Below, one piece after another: positions 43,369 to 52,524 of a stretch of DNA of 64,000 nt (positions are counted from its first letter, which is position 1; the number at the start of each line of letters is the position of its first letter). Source of the stretch: Lachnospiraceae bacterium UBA4364 (GTDB taxonomy: Bacteria; Bacillota; Clostridia; Lachnospirales; Lachnospiraceae); NCBI GenBank assembly GCA_002393955.1, contig DGSK01000020.1, positions 8,451 through 72,450 on the forward strand, read 5' to 3'. Both the position numbers and the translations under genes were made by a program. Under the pieces are notes generated by a model. That model did no database searches. It had not been told where the DNA came from and saw only the letters and a program-made list of their open reading frames with translations.

Positions 43369-46300
43369 TAGCCGCAGCCTCCGGTTTATTTTTCCCCCTC
43401 AGAAGCTTTCCTATGTTGTTCCTGTCAAACGTAAACAGAAGGAATAAGAATACCAATCCCCCCATAATGACCATGAAATTCCTTATTCCTTCGACCATTC
43501 CAAAGGAAAGCAGGAAACCGTAAACCATAGGTCCAAGTGTCTGCCCCGCACTTTCCATCATGGAATAAATCCCCATGGCCTTGCCTCCGCCATAGGCCTT
43601 TACTTCATTCAGCTCACTGAAATACGTGTACTGGCAGGTATATGCAAAGGAAATGATAAGTGACAGGATAACCACTCCGATAACAGCGGAATATACAGTG
43701 GGAAATACAACATATACAGCCATATTTCCGGCCATAAGTATACTTGAAAAAACAACTGCTTTTCCTGCACCGTATCTCCTTATCATTACGTTTGCTATAT
43801 ATGGGCCTATATACAGGACAACCATTCCGCAGAGCAGATATATCTGTCCTATCCTGGTTTCCGAAATCCCTGCACTGTCTGCAATGATAGGGAAAAAGTA
43901 TTCCCTGTACGAAAGCGACATCATGAAAGGAATCAGTATCATTATAAAGAATGCTGCCACTTTTCTTCTGGTAATGAACCACACAAACGACTTGCCGGCA
44001 GCATTCTCACCTTCCACTGCAGCATCCTTTTCACCTGATGACTCTTTGGCACGTATTGCTTCAAGCATGGATTTTTCAGTCTTATGAAAAGGAACCATCA
44101 GAACGGAAATAACAAATCCTATGCCTAAAAGGATCGCACCTACAAGGTATATCAGCCTGTATCCCCCCATGGAAAGCAGCACGGAGGAAATACCTGCACC
44201 TATTGTAAGACCGGAAAGTGTTCCCGCAGAAACTCCTGCAAAAGCCTGTTCTGAGCTTTCTTCCCCATCCGCTTCCGATGCGGCAGTATTGCATGACACA
44301 TATATAACACCCATACCCATTCCTATGAAAGCCTTACCGATAAGTATTCCGTAATAATTGCCGCTGGCAAAACAAATTATGAAACCTGCCGCCTGAAGGA
44401 CATACCCGGATACAATAGCAAGCTTGACACCGAATCTCTCAGCAAATCTTCCACCAGCCATGGAAAAAAACGCCATTAGAAGCAGCTGCATCGACATGGG
44501 CAAAGCTACAGCCACACCGCTTCCTATCGGAAGGGAACCGTCATACAGATCCGTACATAGCAGGACCATAAAAACATCCTGCATGGAATCAGCTGCATAC
44601 GAAAGGAACATAAGTGTCCTTAAGGGCACACGGGAAGGCATATCATTAACCACTGTACTCTTTTTCGAAATCCGGTCTTCAACAAAATTAAACAGGAAGA
44701 GGAACTCAAGCATGCACATGGTCATGACCACGGCACAGCATATGACATTCAGCACCATTTCCTTTATGAGGTCAGCCTGTTCTTTCTGCATCCTGTCAAG
44801 ATTCTGTCCGACTTCAAGAAGAGCCACTATCCTTCCAGAAGGGTCTCTTATGGGCTCCAGTACAAATGACCATGAACCGTAACTGCTCATTTCGGTTGTA
44901 TTTACAGGCGTTCCGGTTCTCAGTACTTTGGAATAATCATTGTCACCGAATTCATAGACTGCTCCCCCCGTAGCAACTGTCTCCTCGTAATCCATGACCG
45001 AATTGATATTCACCTGGTCCGTGGTATAAATGACATAATAATAGTAGATACCGCTGTCATATCCTACTTCTATCATTTCATCTAGCGGCTTTTTGACCGC
45101 AATAAAGTCCTCGCTTCCGTAGGAATCTATGGAATCAATACGCGCCAGCCTGTCCGTATCGATCTCTGAAAGCATCAGCTCCGCAAACACCCTCACGCTG
45201 TCATTCCTGAGCTGCAGACGCTCATCATTTGCTTCCCCCATAAGTATATATGTAATAAAAGTGGATATAATGATACTGGCTATCACCACCATCAGAATCC
45301 TCAGCACCGACTCGCTCTCCAGTGCCATATAGAAAAGCTTTACCACCATAAACAGCAGGAATAATGATCCCAGAACGCAGGTGATTATCAGCACTATCCA
45401 GACAATAACCGTCAGATAAAAATCATTGTTAACCAGAACATCGACATATTCAAGGGACTGTAGGGAAGACAGCGAAGTCCTGACGCATGCAGTGTTATCA
45501 ACCCCGACTAACATATCCGAATCCACATCCACACACAGCTGCTGGACAGGATAATCCGTACTCATCAGCTTATGTGTCACTCCGTCTCCATGAAAATCAT
45601 ACGTATAGATACAGCAGGCATTCGGATCCGAAATATACAGGACGTCATTTGCCATATCAATTGTCCACGGATTGATCCCTTCCGGAAGATTTATGTCCTT
45701 TCCATCCGAGTCACCCTTGTCGTACCTCACTACACTGCCGTTACGATATGCCGCCACAATTACATCATTCACTGAATCGTATACGACATCGTTTACCTTC
45801 AGCCTCGCCGGAACACTTCGGCACAGTACGGCATTAAAGGAAGAATCGAAAAAATAAACCTCGATATTCTCGCCGGTATCCCTGATAAAATAAATAGTTC
45901 CCGCATCGTCATATATGCTCTTTATGGTACTGTACTGAAGCGGGCCATCCGTGACTCCCGTATAATCCATCTCCCACAGGGTTCTGTAACCCTTTTGGTC
46001 TAAAATTCTTATCCGTTCCCTGTCTATGAGATTGCCCCTGCTGCCATATTCAACATCGACAATATAGGTATTTTCCGCCTCATCCTCTGCAAGATGCTGG
46101 GCATAGAAAAAACTGTGTTCAGCATCACCACCGGTCAGTTCGTAATCTATCCTGTCATTTTCATCTACTGCCAGCACAGTTTTCATACTTCCGTCTACGA
46201 CAAGGAGATGCCCCGTTGCCCCTATGGTGGCCTCACGCGCAGAAGTCACTTCATATGTCAGTCCATCATCAAGGAAATCTCCGAAAAAACTCAGGAAAAT

Positions 46301-46396
46301 AAGCAGGATAAGCAGAACAAAAAAACATGCCAGCACAAGCATGCGGTTTTCTGCCAGCTTCTTTATACGTTTTAGCGGATCATACTTTTTCGACAT
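43361..46396 (-). CDS. Fusion protein: beta-propeller, Cache-like sensor and MFS transporter
   Basis: 1,011 residues. A membrane segment (about 19-39) precedes an extracellular propeller-like region (about 50-330) with repeated short strands such as HLLVVDGSMKTVLAVDEND, NTYIVDVEYGS, TIYFIRDTGE, DVIVAAYRNGSVVRYD and DVLYISDPNACCIYTYD. Two membrane segments (about 335-395) and a Cache-like sensor (about 400-548, YYYYVIYTTDQ, WSFVLEPIRDPSGRIVALLEVG) follow, then another membrane segment. Residues about 590-1000 form a 12-helix MFS transporter (MFSMAGGRFAERFG-like loop, GKAFIGMGMGVIY). It leads an operon with GNAT, RsbU-like and RsbW-like genes. Such a fusion suggests a sensor that uses a transporter fold, or a ligand-gated exporter. 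I know of no described family with this exact order. Confidence 0.85.
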   Translation of the reverse strand: MSKKYDPLKRIKKLAENRMLVLACFFVLLILLIFLSFFGDFLDDGLTYEVTSAREATIGATGHLLVVDGSMKTVLAVDENDRIDYELTGGDAEHSFFYAQHLAEDEAENTYIVDVEYGSRGNLIDRERIRILDQKGYRTLWEMDYTGVTDGPLQYSTIKSIYDDAGTIYFIRDTGENIEVYFFDSSFNAVLCRSVPARLKVNDVVYDSVNDVIVAAYRNGSVVRYDKGDSDGKDINLPEGINPWTIDMANDVLYISDPNACCIYTYDFHGDGVTHKLMSTDYPVQQLCVDVDSDMLVGVDNTACVRTSLSSLQSLEYVDVLVNNDFYLTVIVWIVLIITCVLGSLFLLFMVVKLFYMALESESVLRILMVVIASIIISTFITYILMGEANDERLQLRNDSVRVFAELMLSEIDTDRLARIDSIDSYGSEDFIAVKKPLDEMIEVGYDSGIYYYYVIYTTDQVNINSVMDYEETVATGGAVYEFGDNDYSKVLRTGTPVNTTEMSSYGSWSFVLEPIRDPSGRIVALLEVGQNLDRMQKEQADLIKEMVLNVICCAVVMTMCMLEFLFLFNFVEDRISKKSTVVNDMPSRVPLRTLMFLSYAADSMQDVFMVLLCTDLYDGSLPIGSGVAVALPMSMQLLLMAFFSMAGGRFAERFGVKLAIVSGYVLQAAGFIICFASGNYYGILIGKAFIGMGMGVIYVSCNTAASEADGEESSEQAFAGVSAGTLSGLTIGAGISSVLLSMGGYRLIYLVGAILLGIGFVISVLMVPFHKTEKSMLEAIRAKESSGEKDAAVEGENAAGKSFVWFITRRKVAAFFIMILIPFMMSLSYREYFFPIIADSAGISETRIGQIYLLCGMVVLYIGPYIANVMIRRYGAGKAVVFSSILMAGNMAVYVVFPTVYSAVIGVVILSLIISFAYTCQYTYFSELNEVKAYGGGKAMGIYSMMESAGQTLGPMVYGFLLSFGMVEGIRNFMVIMGGLVFLFLLFTFDRNNIGKLLRGKNKPEAAAND

Positions 46397-46591
46397 AAAG
46401 CCCTGTCTTCCTTTTGGCCTTCCTTTTGCCGCAGTTCTGCTCCAATATTAAAGGTACGTATCCGCACCAAAACAGATAAAAAAATAACACACAACTATCT
46501 GAATATGGTATCATAAAACCGTTGAAAATTAAAGCTGACTGTTCAGGATATCAAAGCTCTTAATATAAAGATCATTCAAGGAGTATGCCTC

Positions 46592-47506
46592 ATGAAAAAG
46601 AATCATGCCCACCTTTTATTACCCGCCATACTGCTGTTTTCGCTTACATTGTTCGGATTGTTCAGATTCGATGCCTTTGTAAATATCATACTGATCACAC
46701 TTCACAGCATACTGCTGGTAATAATGTGCTGGCTCAACGTTTCGGAATGCAGCGATACGATAGCCGCAGCTTCCAACGATGATGAATTCGAAGAATTACA
46801 GAGAAAGAATATCGAGCTGAAAAATATGCTGCAGGCAAGCGAAAAAAACGCTCTGGACAAAGATGAAGCACTGACAGGAATAAAAGAATTCAGTGAAAAA
46901 CTCGGACAGGAAAAAGAAGCTCTCGAAACCGAAATAGCTGAACTTAAGAAAGAAAAATCCAATCTTGAAATAAAACTGGAAGAAAAAACAGCTGTTAATA
47001 TAGCAGTAAAGGCTGAAGCCGATCTTTCCTCCCTGCTGCCTCCCGTAAGTGACGCCGAAACAGCCACCGTGGATATAATCGCAATAGCCGGCGAAGCGGT
47101 AAATGAACTTAACGCCAGTGCAAGAGAGGCCGGACTCGCCATTCATATTTCGACAGCTGCCGAAAGCATGATGGTAAAAGCCTCACCCACGAGAATGAGG
47201 ATCCTTTTCAAAAATATCATCGATAATTCCATAAAGTATATGAAACGTGCCGGTTCGCTTACCATTACCATATCCAACATAGGAAGTGATATTTTCATTG
47301 TCATGAAGGATACCGGCGAGGGACTGTCTGAAAAAGAAACCGACCGGATATTTGAGCTGAATTACCAGGGTGCAAACAGAATAAGCGGCAACGGTCTGGG
47401 ACTGACCCAGGCAAGAGCCATAGTTAACTACTACGGCGGTACGATTTACGCAAGAAGCAATGTGGGTGCAGGAATGGCAATATACATCCAGCTTCCCACA
47501 ACTTAA
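46592..47506 (+). CDS. Membrane HATPase (histidine-kinase-like) lacking a histidine box
   Basis: 304 residues. Two membrane segments (about 7-25 and 28-48), a long coiled coil (about 65-130, Glu/Lys/Leu heptads), then HATPase_c: NIIDNSIKYMKRAG (N box), MKDTGEGLSEKETDRIFE (G1/F) and GNGLGLTQARAIVNYYGG (G2). Between the coiled coil and the N box no H-E/D-x-x-x-P motif is visible, so the phosphoacceptor domain is absent or very divergent. AAGGAG lies 8 bp before the ATG. It is divergent from the propeller-MFS operon and 27 bp upstream of an SH3 gene. It may act as an ATP-binding signalling partner instead of a classical kinase; no response regulator is nearby. Confidence 0.82.
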   Translation: MKKNHAHLLLPAILLFSLTLFGLFRFDAFVNIILITLHSILLVIMCWLNVSECSDTIAAASNDDEFEELQRKNIELKNMLQASEKNALDKDEALTGIKEFSEKLGQEKEALETEIAELKKEKSNLEIKLEEKTAVNIAVKAEADLSSLLPPVSDAETATVDIIAIAGEAVNELNASAREAGLAIHISTAAESMMVKASPTRMRILFKNIIDNSIKYMKRAGSLTITISNIGSDIFIVMKDTGEGLSEKETDRIFELNYQGANRISGNGLGLTQARAIVNYYGGTIYARSNVGAGMAIYIQLPTT

Positions 47507-47533
47507 GGATCATAATGAGACGAAGGCAGATTT

Positions 47534-48190
47534 ATGGATAAAAATAAAAAAATACTATTTGCTGGAATATGGATATATCTGGGTATCGGCTGTTTCGCCG
47601 CTTTGCTTTACTGCTTTTTCCCGGCACTTTCAGGCAATGCAAATGACAATTTTGATAATGCTACCACTATAGTAGTGGACAGCAGTATGCAGGCTGAAAA
47701 TACCGTAACCGATACACCGGCCGCAACGGAGGAGACACCGGCTCCCACTGAAGAGACCGCCACACCTACGCCGGAGCCAACGCCTGAGCCCACAGCGGAA
47801 CCTACCCATGAGCCGACTCCCGAGCCTGAAGCAACAGAAGTGCCAGTAGAGGAGCCTGTACAGGACAGCATCACCGGACCGGTATATGAGGGAACAGTAA
47901 ATACGGGCGGCCTGGCGCTTTGTCTCCGTGACAATCCGTCCCTTAATGCTTCAGTGCTGACACAGATACCAAACGGCTCCAAAGTGTACGCTTTCCCTAC
48001 GGAAGACGAATCCTGGTATCAGGTAGTAACGCCTGATGGAAAATATATCGGATACAGCTACAAATATATCAAGCTTACAGAAATAAACGTGGCTGATCTT
48101 CCTGAGTCTGTAAAGGAAGCGTTGAGCGCATCAACTGAAGAAATTGATGAGAATGATGAGAATAATGATGCCGAAATACCAAGAGGCTGA
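47534..48190 (+). CDS. Membrane-anchored SH3-domain protein with Pro/Thr/Glu linker
   Basis: 218 residues. An N-terminal signal-anchor (about 8-34) leads to a stretch of about 60 residues of alternating Pro, Glu, Thr and Ala (PTPEPTPEPTAEPTHEP region), probably a stiff spacer across the cell wall. An SH3b domain follows (about 120-185: GLALCLRDNPSLNASVLTQ, GSKVYAFPTEDESWYQVV, YIGYSYKYI), with an acidic tail. It probably sits outside the membrane and touches peptidoglycan. It follows the HATPase gene by 27 bp on the same strand, so the two may form a wall-sensing pair. Confidence 0.8.
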   Translation: MDKNKKILFAGIWIYLGIGCFAALLYCFFPALSGNANDNFDNATTIVVDSSMQAENTVTDTPAATEETPAPTEETATPTPEPTPEPTAEPTHEPTPEPEATEVPVEEPVQDSITGPVYEGTVNTGGLALCLRDNPSLNASVLTQIPNGSKVYAFPTEDESWYQVVTPDGKYIGYSYKYIKLTEINVADLPESVKEALSASTEEIDENDENNDAEIPRG

Positions 48191-48197
48191 ACGGTAT

Positions 48198-48857
48198 TCA
48201 CTCACTGACATAGTGTCCGCTGTGATCTGACAGGACAAACTCTTTATATATCAGACCTTCCGCTGCATCTACGTTATGGGTAGCCACCACGACAGTTATT
48301 CCCTGGCTTCTGATAATACTGAATATCTTCATAATCTCTCTGGAATTTACAGGATCAAGATTTCCCGTAGGTTCATCGGCTATCAATAGCCTGGGATTAT
48401 TCATCAATGCCCTGCCTATACAGAGTCTTTGTCTTTCACCGCCCGAAAGTTCCGGAGGAATGTTATTGAATTTATCCTGCATTCCCAGAAGCGTCAGGAT
48501 ACTGGTTATCTTCCGTTCAGATTCCTTGCGGCTCAATCCCACGACCTGACGGACAATATCGAGATTTTCGTACACAGTAGCCCCCTCAAGCAGTCTGAAA
48601 TCCTGAAAGACCACTCCCATGTTTCTCCGATAAGCCGGAAGATCCCTGTCCTTAAGTTTTGAGATATCCTTTCCGTCAACCAGTATCGTTCCTGCATCAG
48701 GCCTGAGCTCAGCAGTTACCAGCTTGATAAAAGTGGTCTTGCCTACACCACTCTCTCCTGTGAGCAATACAAAAGAACCCGCATCAACAGTCATGTCGAG
48801 ACCGGAAAAAACGGGTTCATCATTATATGCAAAATTTACATTTTTGAATTCAATCAC
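48198..48857 (-). CDS. FtsE-like ABC ATPase without a permease partner
   Basis: 219 residues. Walker A GESGVGKTT, Q-loop VFQDFRLLEGATVYENL, signature LSGGERQR, Walker B LLIADEPTGNLD and H-loop VATHN are complete. The Q-loop region and length resemble FtsE more than LolD. FtsE normally pairs with FtsX to activate wall hydrolases, but no ftsX is next to it. It starts with GTG overlapping the stop codon of the STAS gene (GTGA), so the two are translationally coupled, an uncommon pairing. It ends 7 bp from the convergent SH3 gene. Confidence 0.85.
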   Translation of the reverse strand: MIEFKNVNFAYNDEPVFSGLDMTVDAGSFVLLTGESGVGKTTFIKLVTAELRPDAGTILVDGKDISKLKDRDLPAYRRNMGVVFQDFRLLEGATVYENLDIVRQVVGLSRKESERKITSILTLLGMQDKFNNIPPELSGGERQRLCIGRALMNNPRLLIADEPTGNLDPVNSREIMKIFSIIRSQGITVVVATHNVDAAEGLIYKEFVLSDHSGHYVSE

Positions 48858-49153
48858 TGTATCGTCAGAATATTCTTAAAACCGGTCATCTTAAGTACTT
48901 CCATTACTGTATCATTAACATTTGTCAATACCATGGAACCACCCTTTGACTGGGCTGTTTTCTGTCCAAGCAGAAGACCGCGCAGACCTGCACTGGAAAT
49001 ATACGAAACCTCCTCAAAATCGAGAACAACGCTGCTGCATTTCTGGAATGCACCAAGAACCGCACTCTGAAACTCAGGTGCAGTATTGGTTTCTATACGT
49101 CCCTCTATTGACAGGACAAGCTTGTCCTCTGCAAATTCTTCAGTAACTGTCAT
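48854..49153 (-). CDS. STAS-domain anti-anti-sigma-like protein
   Basis: 99 residues from the ATG at 49153, which has AGGAAAG upstream; a TTG one codon earlier is possible. The STAS fold is complete: LVLSIEGRIETNTAPEFQ, SSVVLDFEEVSYISSAGLRG with the regulatory Ser in I-S-S-A-G-L, and LTNVNDTVMEVLKMTGF. It would be phosphorylated by an RsbW-like kinase and dephosphorylated by an RsbU-like phosphatase. Both are encoded 6-8 kb away (40623-42777), so it may be their partner. It is coupled to the FtsE-like ATPase and has its own strong promoter. Confidence 0.92.
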   Translation of the reverse strand: MTVTEEFAEDKLVLSIEGRIETNTAPEFQSAVLGAFQKCSSVVLDFEEVSYISSAGLRGLLLGQKTAQSKGGSMVLTNVNDTVMEVLKMTGFKNILTIQ

Positions 49154-49170
49154 CAAATCTTTCCTAAATG

Positions 49171-49221
49171 ATCTTGTCAGTAATCTTAGTCAGTGATCTT
49201 AATCAGCAATCTGTATCCATC
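49171..49221. repeat. 13-bp imperfect tandem repeats in the STAS leader
   Basis: Four consecutive units of about 13 bp start with ATCT (ATCTTGTCAGTA, ATCTTAGTCAGTG, ATCTTAATCAGCA, ATCTGTATCCATC). They lie between the promoter and the STAS start. They may be regulator-binding sites or simple slippage products. Confidence 0.45.
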
Positions 49222-49314
49222 AAGCATTATCATCGGCCGCTATAATCAGCTAACATACAGGACCTAAATAAGCCTTTATACCGGCATCTGTGTTATTCAA
49301 GATCCTAACGGTTC

Positions 49315-49343
49315 ATTATAATATATTATCATTCCTATGTCAA
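49315..49343 (-). promoter_or_regulatory. Strong SigA-type promoter for STAS and FtsE-like genes
   Basis: On the minus strand TTGACA and TATAAT are separated by exactly 17 bp, 160 bp before the STAS gene. It starts 33 bp after the end of the CIS operon. No terminator is visible between, so CIS transcripts may also read into STAS. Confidence 0.85.
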
Positions 49344-49375
49344 AAAGGTATACAGCATAGATAGCGCAAAGTTTT

Positions 49376-50419
49376 TCACTGCAGCTTTATTCTGTCACTG
49401 ATACCCACGTTCTCGTCGAGGACAACTGCCTTATCCTCAGGCAGATGTGCATTCATATCAAGATAACTGCCGGAATCCATAACAGAGCTTTCTCCCAGGA
49501 CATCAATATGCAGTACTGTTCTGGCCGGAACAAACTGATTGGCCAGGAAAAGAAGCTGCTGGTACATAGTTTCAGACAGACGTTTCCTCACCAGGACATC
49601 CACATCAAATGGGCCCCTTTCTGCTTTTCCATAAGGCAGTCCCTCTATAATATCACCTGTAAAGTTTATATTCTGGTTTTCTATTATCCTGACATCTTCC
49701 CCCAGTATTATCTGAAATACCCTTTCCAGCGCATACCGCGTTCCTTTGTATCCGGTAAGCGTATACAGCTCCTTTACAAAAGTCCTGAGAGTCTTTTCCG
49801 GCAGGAATTTGCTGCTGATCTCTATCCCCATCCACGAAGCATATACCGGAAGCAGCTCTACGGGGCAGGTATCAAGGTCAAGTATCTTATCAAGCCCGTC
49901 TATCTCGTCCTGGAATTCGCCATGTACAGTCGAGAAGATTGACATGTATCTGTGAATGAAAGAATTCCTGTCCCTGTATATTTCAGGAAGCTCCTCCATA
50001 AATGTATCACCATGCTGATAAACCTTCATATTTTCCAGTATACAGGTTCCTGTTTCCTCAACTGTTATGGCAAGATACAGATATCTCCCTTCGAGAGAAT
50101 AAAGCAATACATCCCTCATTCCTTTAGTACACTGTACACCTTCACGCTTAAAAAAATCTATCTGCGACGTTTCTTCTTCCGGAAGCTTTACGTTAACAGC
50201 AATAGCGTAAATCGTGATCAGCATATTAGACTCCATCTGTGCTTTAAGAGCAAAACGCCCCCACTCGGAATCCTTCTTGCCACTGTCTATCGGTTTAAAG
50301 ATAACGATATTTCTATATACCGACTCATCTGCAACCAGACAATCTTCCTGAACGGTAAATCCCTCCAAAACAGCATCTTTTATACGGTTTCTCTTAATGG
50401 AATAAGTCTTTCCTGCCAT
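49376..50419 (-). CDS. CIS tail protein I-like baseplate component
   Basis: 347 residues. The central part (about 140-260) has the tail protein I pattern: FMEELPEIYRDRNSFIHRYMSIF, LDKILDLDTCPVELLPVYASWMGI, TGYKGTRYALERVFQIILG. These match the phage tail-like proteins of CIS loci (P2 gpI/Afp12 type). The N-terminal 130 residues form a beta-rich domain. It is the last gene of the CIS operon and would sit at the outer baseplate edge, where fibres attach. GGAGG precedes the ATG. Confidence 0.87.
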   Translation of the reverse strand: MAGKTYSIKRNRIKDAVLEGFTVQEDCLVADESVYRNIVIFKPIDSGKKDSEWGRFALKAQMESNMLITIYAIAVNVKLPEEETSQIDFFKREGVQCTKGMRDVLLYSLEGRYLYLAITVEETGTCILENMKVYQHGDTFMEELPEIYRDRNSFIHRYMSIFSTVHGEFQDEIDGLDKILDLDTCPVELLPVYASWMGIEISSKFLPEKTLRTFVKELYTLTGYKGTRYALERVFQIILGEDVRIIENQNINFTGDIIEGLPYGKAERGPFDVDVLVRKRLSETMYQQLLFLANQFVPARTVLHIDVLGESSVMDSGSYLDMNAHLPEDKAVVLDENVGISDRIKLQ

Positions 50420-50433
50420 TTTCCGCCTCCCTG

Positions 50434-52524
50434 TCAGTCAAAAGTAACGGCATTTACGTACAGTCTGCCGGGATAAAGCAATACATTTTTCTTGGGAACC
50501 AGCTCAGATTCCGAAACTTTTGCTGCCCCGGCCCGCTGAACTGTCATGGAAATATCCGAAACATACTCAACACATTCCAGAGACTCCACATTCCTTATAA
50601 CAGTTTCGTATTCCAGCGGGTCACCGAAGTTACTGTCACCATCCACATAACGAATACTGTCACGCAGCACTTCTTCTATACTTTCCTTGTAATTATCAAA
50701 ATAAGGCTTAACATAAACGTTTATCCGTATATCCACGCCTACATACTCAGGATCGAGTATCTCAAATCTGGTGGTAAGAATACGTCTTTTTTCAAGATAT
50801 TCAGATATCAGTTTCTTATACAGCGAAGAAAGCTTCGGATACTGAACGCCTGTTCCGGGCATGACAGCCAGAAAAACGGTATTAGCTGCAGGTTCCGGCC
50901 ATGCCTTTACCTTTCCGATGCAAAGTCCCGGTGTTTCCCTGACTATACGCTCATAATCAGCTCCCGTGACTGCAGTGTTTGGATTATCCATGTCAGTGAT
51001 AAGGCGCTTCCTGACGTCCTCAAATGACTCCCTGAATGCGCCGCCTGTACCTGCTGAACAATTCCTGAATCTGAGTCCAGGTAATGCCGGAGAGATAAAT
51101 TCACATCCTGAACGTATATTCCCGGAAGCGCCTCTTGTCACGGAAACGCATCCCATAAACAGCTCTGCTCCAATGAAATCTCCCGCATCCTCGATCACGA
51201 TCCTGCCGGTTTTTTCAAGCAGATGGTAATACAGTCCGTTTTCAACTGCCTTATCAGGTCTTACGAAATCATACAGGAATTCACCATTTTCATCTTCCCT
51301 TCTGGCAATCAGCGTGAAGCTGTCCTTAACTACATTTTTCATCGGAAGTCTTATGGTCTCCTCATCATAACCATAAACTGTCCCGACACGATAATGCTTC
51401 ATCACATCCTCTGAGTAGCTGATTATCCTGACTGGTTCCTTATAATCTCCGGGAGCATAACCAAACTTCTCTTTGTTGAAAGACACTTTATAACTCACGC
51501 CGTCATCACTGTCTACATCACAGAATCTTCCTTCAAGCTCGCTTCCGTTTGCAATCTGATATCTTCTGTATGAAGAGCCCTTTTCTTCTTTGCCGAAGAT
51601 AAGGAAATACGGCTCCTTTGAAAGGAGTGATTTAAATTTGAATTCCTTTTTTGACTGTATTATAAGTGATGCACGTGTATCTTTCTGCCATGCTTCAAAA
51701 AGAAAACCATCTATCTGGTAAAACTCGGGAGCCACATCATAATCAGCTCTTTTCACGGTTACCCTGAGACAGAAACCGCTTTCCTCCACCTTGTCAAAAA
51801 GCGCAGGACTCCCCTCGGGAATACGTATCTTTACCTCTCCGCTTCCCATAAATCCCGCCGTATAGTCATGTACCTTCAGCGGTTTAAAACCTTCTTCGGT
51901 ATATATTTCCCATTCCAGAGACGCAAAAACATCATTAGCTCTGTCGGTAAACGGTGTACGTCCTTCCACATCACGCATAGTGAAGTAGAAAATACACTCA
52001 TTCCCTGCTGCCGGCAGACCGTCGCATATAAAATACAATGCAGCCCCTTCCTCCACATCTGTTCCGAGGGCATGTATGGGTACAACCGCATCAGCCTGAG
52101 TAAGCGTCGGCAGGAGTTTAAAATCATCCTCATTATCCGAAAAATAGACTGCATTCAGATGGCTTAATCCTATATCAAGCTCCTTGCGTGTCTCGAAGCA
52201 CATATCGCCTATCATGAATTTCTGGGAATCATCAAGGTGAACTGAACGTTCCACGCCATCTGTTGTAAGCAGTATCCGTGCACATTTTCCTTTCCGCGGC
52301 ATAAACCCGAAAAGCTTCATAAGCGCCAGTCTCTGCTTATCCGTAACAGCCGGTATCGTAGCCCCCTGTATCGCAACTTCATTTAAGAGTTCCTCCAGTA
52401 TGGTTATGCCCGGATCGGAGGGATTATAATTCGTCCATTCCTTTGAATACATGGGAAGCCTTATAAGGGCATCCACGTACCGTTCAGTTAATTCTCTGTT
52501 TTTTTCATTCCTGATCTCAAGCAA
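50434..52524 (-). CDS. CIS baseplate J-like protein, smaller
   Basis: About 696 residues if started at the TTG at 52524, nine bases after GGAGG; a TTG at 52548 is also possible. Baseplate-J-type features: NYNPSDPGITILEELL near the start, FEDVRKRLITDMDNPNTAVTGADYERIVRETPGLCIGKVKAW (in pieces) near 520-560, and a repeated-strand C-terminus (VGVDIRINVYVKPYFD). Similar to the Afp11/putative baseplate assembly family. It forms part of the wedge ring around the hub. It overlaps the larger J-like gene by 8 bp. Confidence 0.85.
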   Translation of the reverse strand: MLEIRNEKNRELTERYVDALIRLPMYSKEWTNYNPSDPGITILEELLNEVAIQGATIPAVTDKQRLALMKLFGFMPRKGKCARILLTTDGVERSVHLDDSQKFMIGDMCFETRKELDIGLSHLNAVYFSDNEDDFKLLPTLTQADAVVPIHALGTDVEEGAALYFICDGLPAAGNECIFYFTMRDVEGRTPFTDRANDVFASLEWEIYTEEGFKPLKVHDYTAGFMGSGEVKIRIPEGSPALFDKVEESGFCLRVTVKRADYDVAPEFYQIDGFLFEAWQKDTRASLIIQSKKEFKFKSLLSKEPYFLIFGKEEKGSSYRRYQIANGSELEGRFCDVDSDDGVSYKVSFNKEKFGYAPGDYKEPVRIISYSEDVMKHYRVGTVYGYDEETIRLPMKNVVKDSFTLIARREDENGEFLYDFVRPDKAVENGLYYHLLEKTGRIVIEDAGDFIGAELFMGCVSVTRGASGNIRSGCEFISPALPGLRFRNCSAGTGGAFRESFEDVRKRLITDMDNPNTAVTGADYERIVRETPGLCIGKVKAWPEPAANTVFLAVMPGTGVQYPKLSSLYKKLISEYLEKRRILTTRFEILDPEYVGVDIRINVYVKPYFDNYKESIEEVLRDSIRYVDGDSNFGDPLEYETVIRNVESLECVEYVSDISMTVQRAGAAKVSESELVPKKNVLLYPGRLYVNAVTFD

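Noticed and set aside
47487..47500. Further copy of the CTTCCCAC repeat core
   Set aside because: It lies inside the coding end of the HATPase gene (QLPTT) and lacks the AAAA flank, so it is a chance match.
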